From the NCBI RefSeq assembly GCF_021155775.2, contig NC_060234.1, positions 34,717,026-34,781,025 on the forward strand: DNA of 64,000 bases. The letters run 5' to 3'. The position numbers were made by a program, and so were the translations under genes. The notes beneath the pieces were generated by a model, which made no database searches, had not been told where the DNA came from, and was given only the letters and a program-made list of their open reading frames with translations. Origin of the DNA: Neodiprion pinetum (taxonomy: Eukaryota > Arthropoda > Insecta > Hymenoptera > Diprionidae). Below, piece by piece: positions 62,501 to 64,000 of this stretch (positions are counted from its first letter, which is position 1; the number at the start of each line of letters is the position of its first letter).

Positions 62501-64000
62501 AGTTTCTAAAGTGAGATTAGACCTTTTGTGCCAAAAATATCGTAAACCGAAAGTTGAGGTTATTTATACGAACCGGTCGAGGTGTACGAAAGTCGTAGGA
62601 AAGTTGATAGGGAAACACCGGGTAAATTTAAGTCGGGACTGAATTCCACTTTGTACGTATATTACCTGCAGCTTCACCGCTGTGAGGTACTCGACTATAC
62701 ACCGCGCGAATCAATATATTTGTTCCAACAAATGCTTGGAAAGTTAGATTTTTGAAGCCTGCGGAGCTTGTGTAAAGTGTCTTATTTCTGAACGGTGCGG
62801 TAAGAAGAAATTCTCTATTTTACACACTAGGGCTTTCTTGGCGCATGCTCACTTACCGATAACTCAATTTTACGCACCGCCACTGACGTTATTGAACTAA
62901 CAATAAGTTCAACCTGACCTTGGCGCGATTAGGTTAGGTTTGATGCAGCCGGGTCTGTGCTTCTTTTTAATTATTATATTAAATTCGTCTTCTTGTCAAA
63001 TCAAGCTTTCCATCACAGATGTTATAAAAAACAGCGTGTGACTGATCTGACAGCATTCGCCTCGGATCACGCTGCAAACTTCAGACACGTCGGAAATCGC
63101 CCACTTTCCGTACTTGTAACACAATATACTATTTCTTCGGGATTCAAAAATCTAGCGCCAAGGGTCCTGATTAGTCGACGTCGTTGCTGCTGCCTCCCGC
63201 AGTACGTGCTTCGTTCAGCGGCGAAATATGATTTTTAGAACTTGCGATCCACGTCACGATGCTCACTCGAGAAAGCCGTCGGGAATATTTTATATAACGT
63301 CTTACAATTCACTTTTATTGTGTATCCGACATGATTTCCGGGGCTTCGATCTATTCTTCAAGTTTAGAAAAATGCGTGTGCAAAAAAAAGAAAATGAAAT
63401 CACATTCAATCTAATGCTGACGACTGTAGCTAAATACCAACGCATTAAATAGAATTTATCAATCATTTCTAATCTTAGAGCACTCGACTAAAGTATTATA
63501 CTCACGTAATCTCGACCTTCTCATTTGAAAAAATATTTCAATCTCGACGTTCTGTATTTATTATGTCAGATATTTTTATGCTCGTTCAGACATGAATATT
63601 ACGAGTATATACACACATACTTTTTGCTTCTTTTTTTTCTGTTCAATGATAGTTGATCAGCGGGATCCTAGCTTATTAAGACACTGCTTGATCAGCTGGG
63701 AATAGTTGTGTATAGATCGCTGATGAAATACGCGATTAATGATATATCCTCTTGGGCTAATATCTGTTCTCAAATTGCCTTCCGAGATTAATCTTGCCTT
63801 TAACATGGCAACCGAGATAGGCTGCGTTTACAGTATAAAAAATCGTAATGTCCTTCACCGCAAAATACTCTAGATTCAAAATGTCGACGATAAAATCCTT
63901 CTTCTAATTCTCCAAACTAATCTACGCCATTTCGCGAAATTTGAATTTACCGTCAAGTTCTTCTCACAATCGGACTGAAATTCTTTCTCAAACCAATTCT

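Larger units (their letters stand above)
44540..64000. other. Long gene-poor region
   Basis: About 19.5 kb after the SDR cluster without a gene I can identify. GC rises after about 49 kb, and the sequence there has CpG-containing GC-rich patches, pyrimidine-rich stretches and simple repeats (listed separately). This would suit the promoter and 5' introns of a long developmental gene lying beyond the window; that is inference. Possible exons at 48345-48560, 49368-49580, 55812-56165 and 59433-59512 (all minus) cannot be joined into a gene. Confidence 0.5.

Noticed and set aside
62930..62942. TTAGGTTAGG as telomeric repeat
   Set aside because: Only two units; short copies are common in insect genomes by chance.

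Overview
This is a eukaryotic nuclear window. Its AT-rich spacers, short phase-conserved introns, seven-transmembrane insect odorant receptor and farnesol-dehydrogenase-like SDR family place it in an insect. Hymenoptera is the most likely order (wasp, bee or sawfly); that is inference from gene content and protein style, not proof. No bacterial, phage or CRISPR features were seen.

Layout. 1-18 kb is a housekeeping block: the splicing factor SRSF1/SF2 (minus, 3 exons), the LC8 dynein light chain (plus), the ubiquinone C-methyltransferase COQ5 (minus, 5 exons), and a GUCD1 homologue (plus, 5 exons). COQ5 and GUCD1 are head to head with only 205 bp between their start codons. 20.7-23.1 kb carries a minus-strand tetratricopeptide-repeat (TPR) gene whose 5' end and one internal junction are unresolved.

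23.5-44.5 kb is the accessory part: five related short-chain dehydrogenase/reductases (SDR-A on minus; SDR-B, C, D and E in tandem on plus) with one complete odorant receptor (minus, 5 exons, 374 aa) between SDR-A and SDR-B. All five SDRs resemble insect NADP-dependent farnesol dehydrogenase / DHRS11-like enzymes. Two have altered key positions: SDR-A lacks the usual catalytic Ser, and SDR-C has Asp where its paralogues have the NADP-binding Arg region. Every SDR shares one phase-0 intron, while the other introns differ between copies. A 267-bp MITE with inverted termini and a near-perfect 8-bp target duplication sits in SDR-D intron 1.

44.5-64 kb is a gene desert with simple repeats and no gene I can identify. 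A few possible exons are listed at low confidence.

Exon coordinates were read by hand from reading frames, splice sites and phase arithmetic. For the SRSF1, LC8, COQ5, GUCD1, SDR and receptor genes the phases sum to complete proteins of normal family length. Function statements rest on recognised family motifs; no searches were run.
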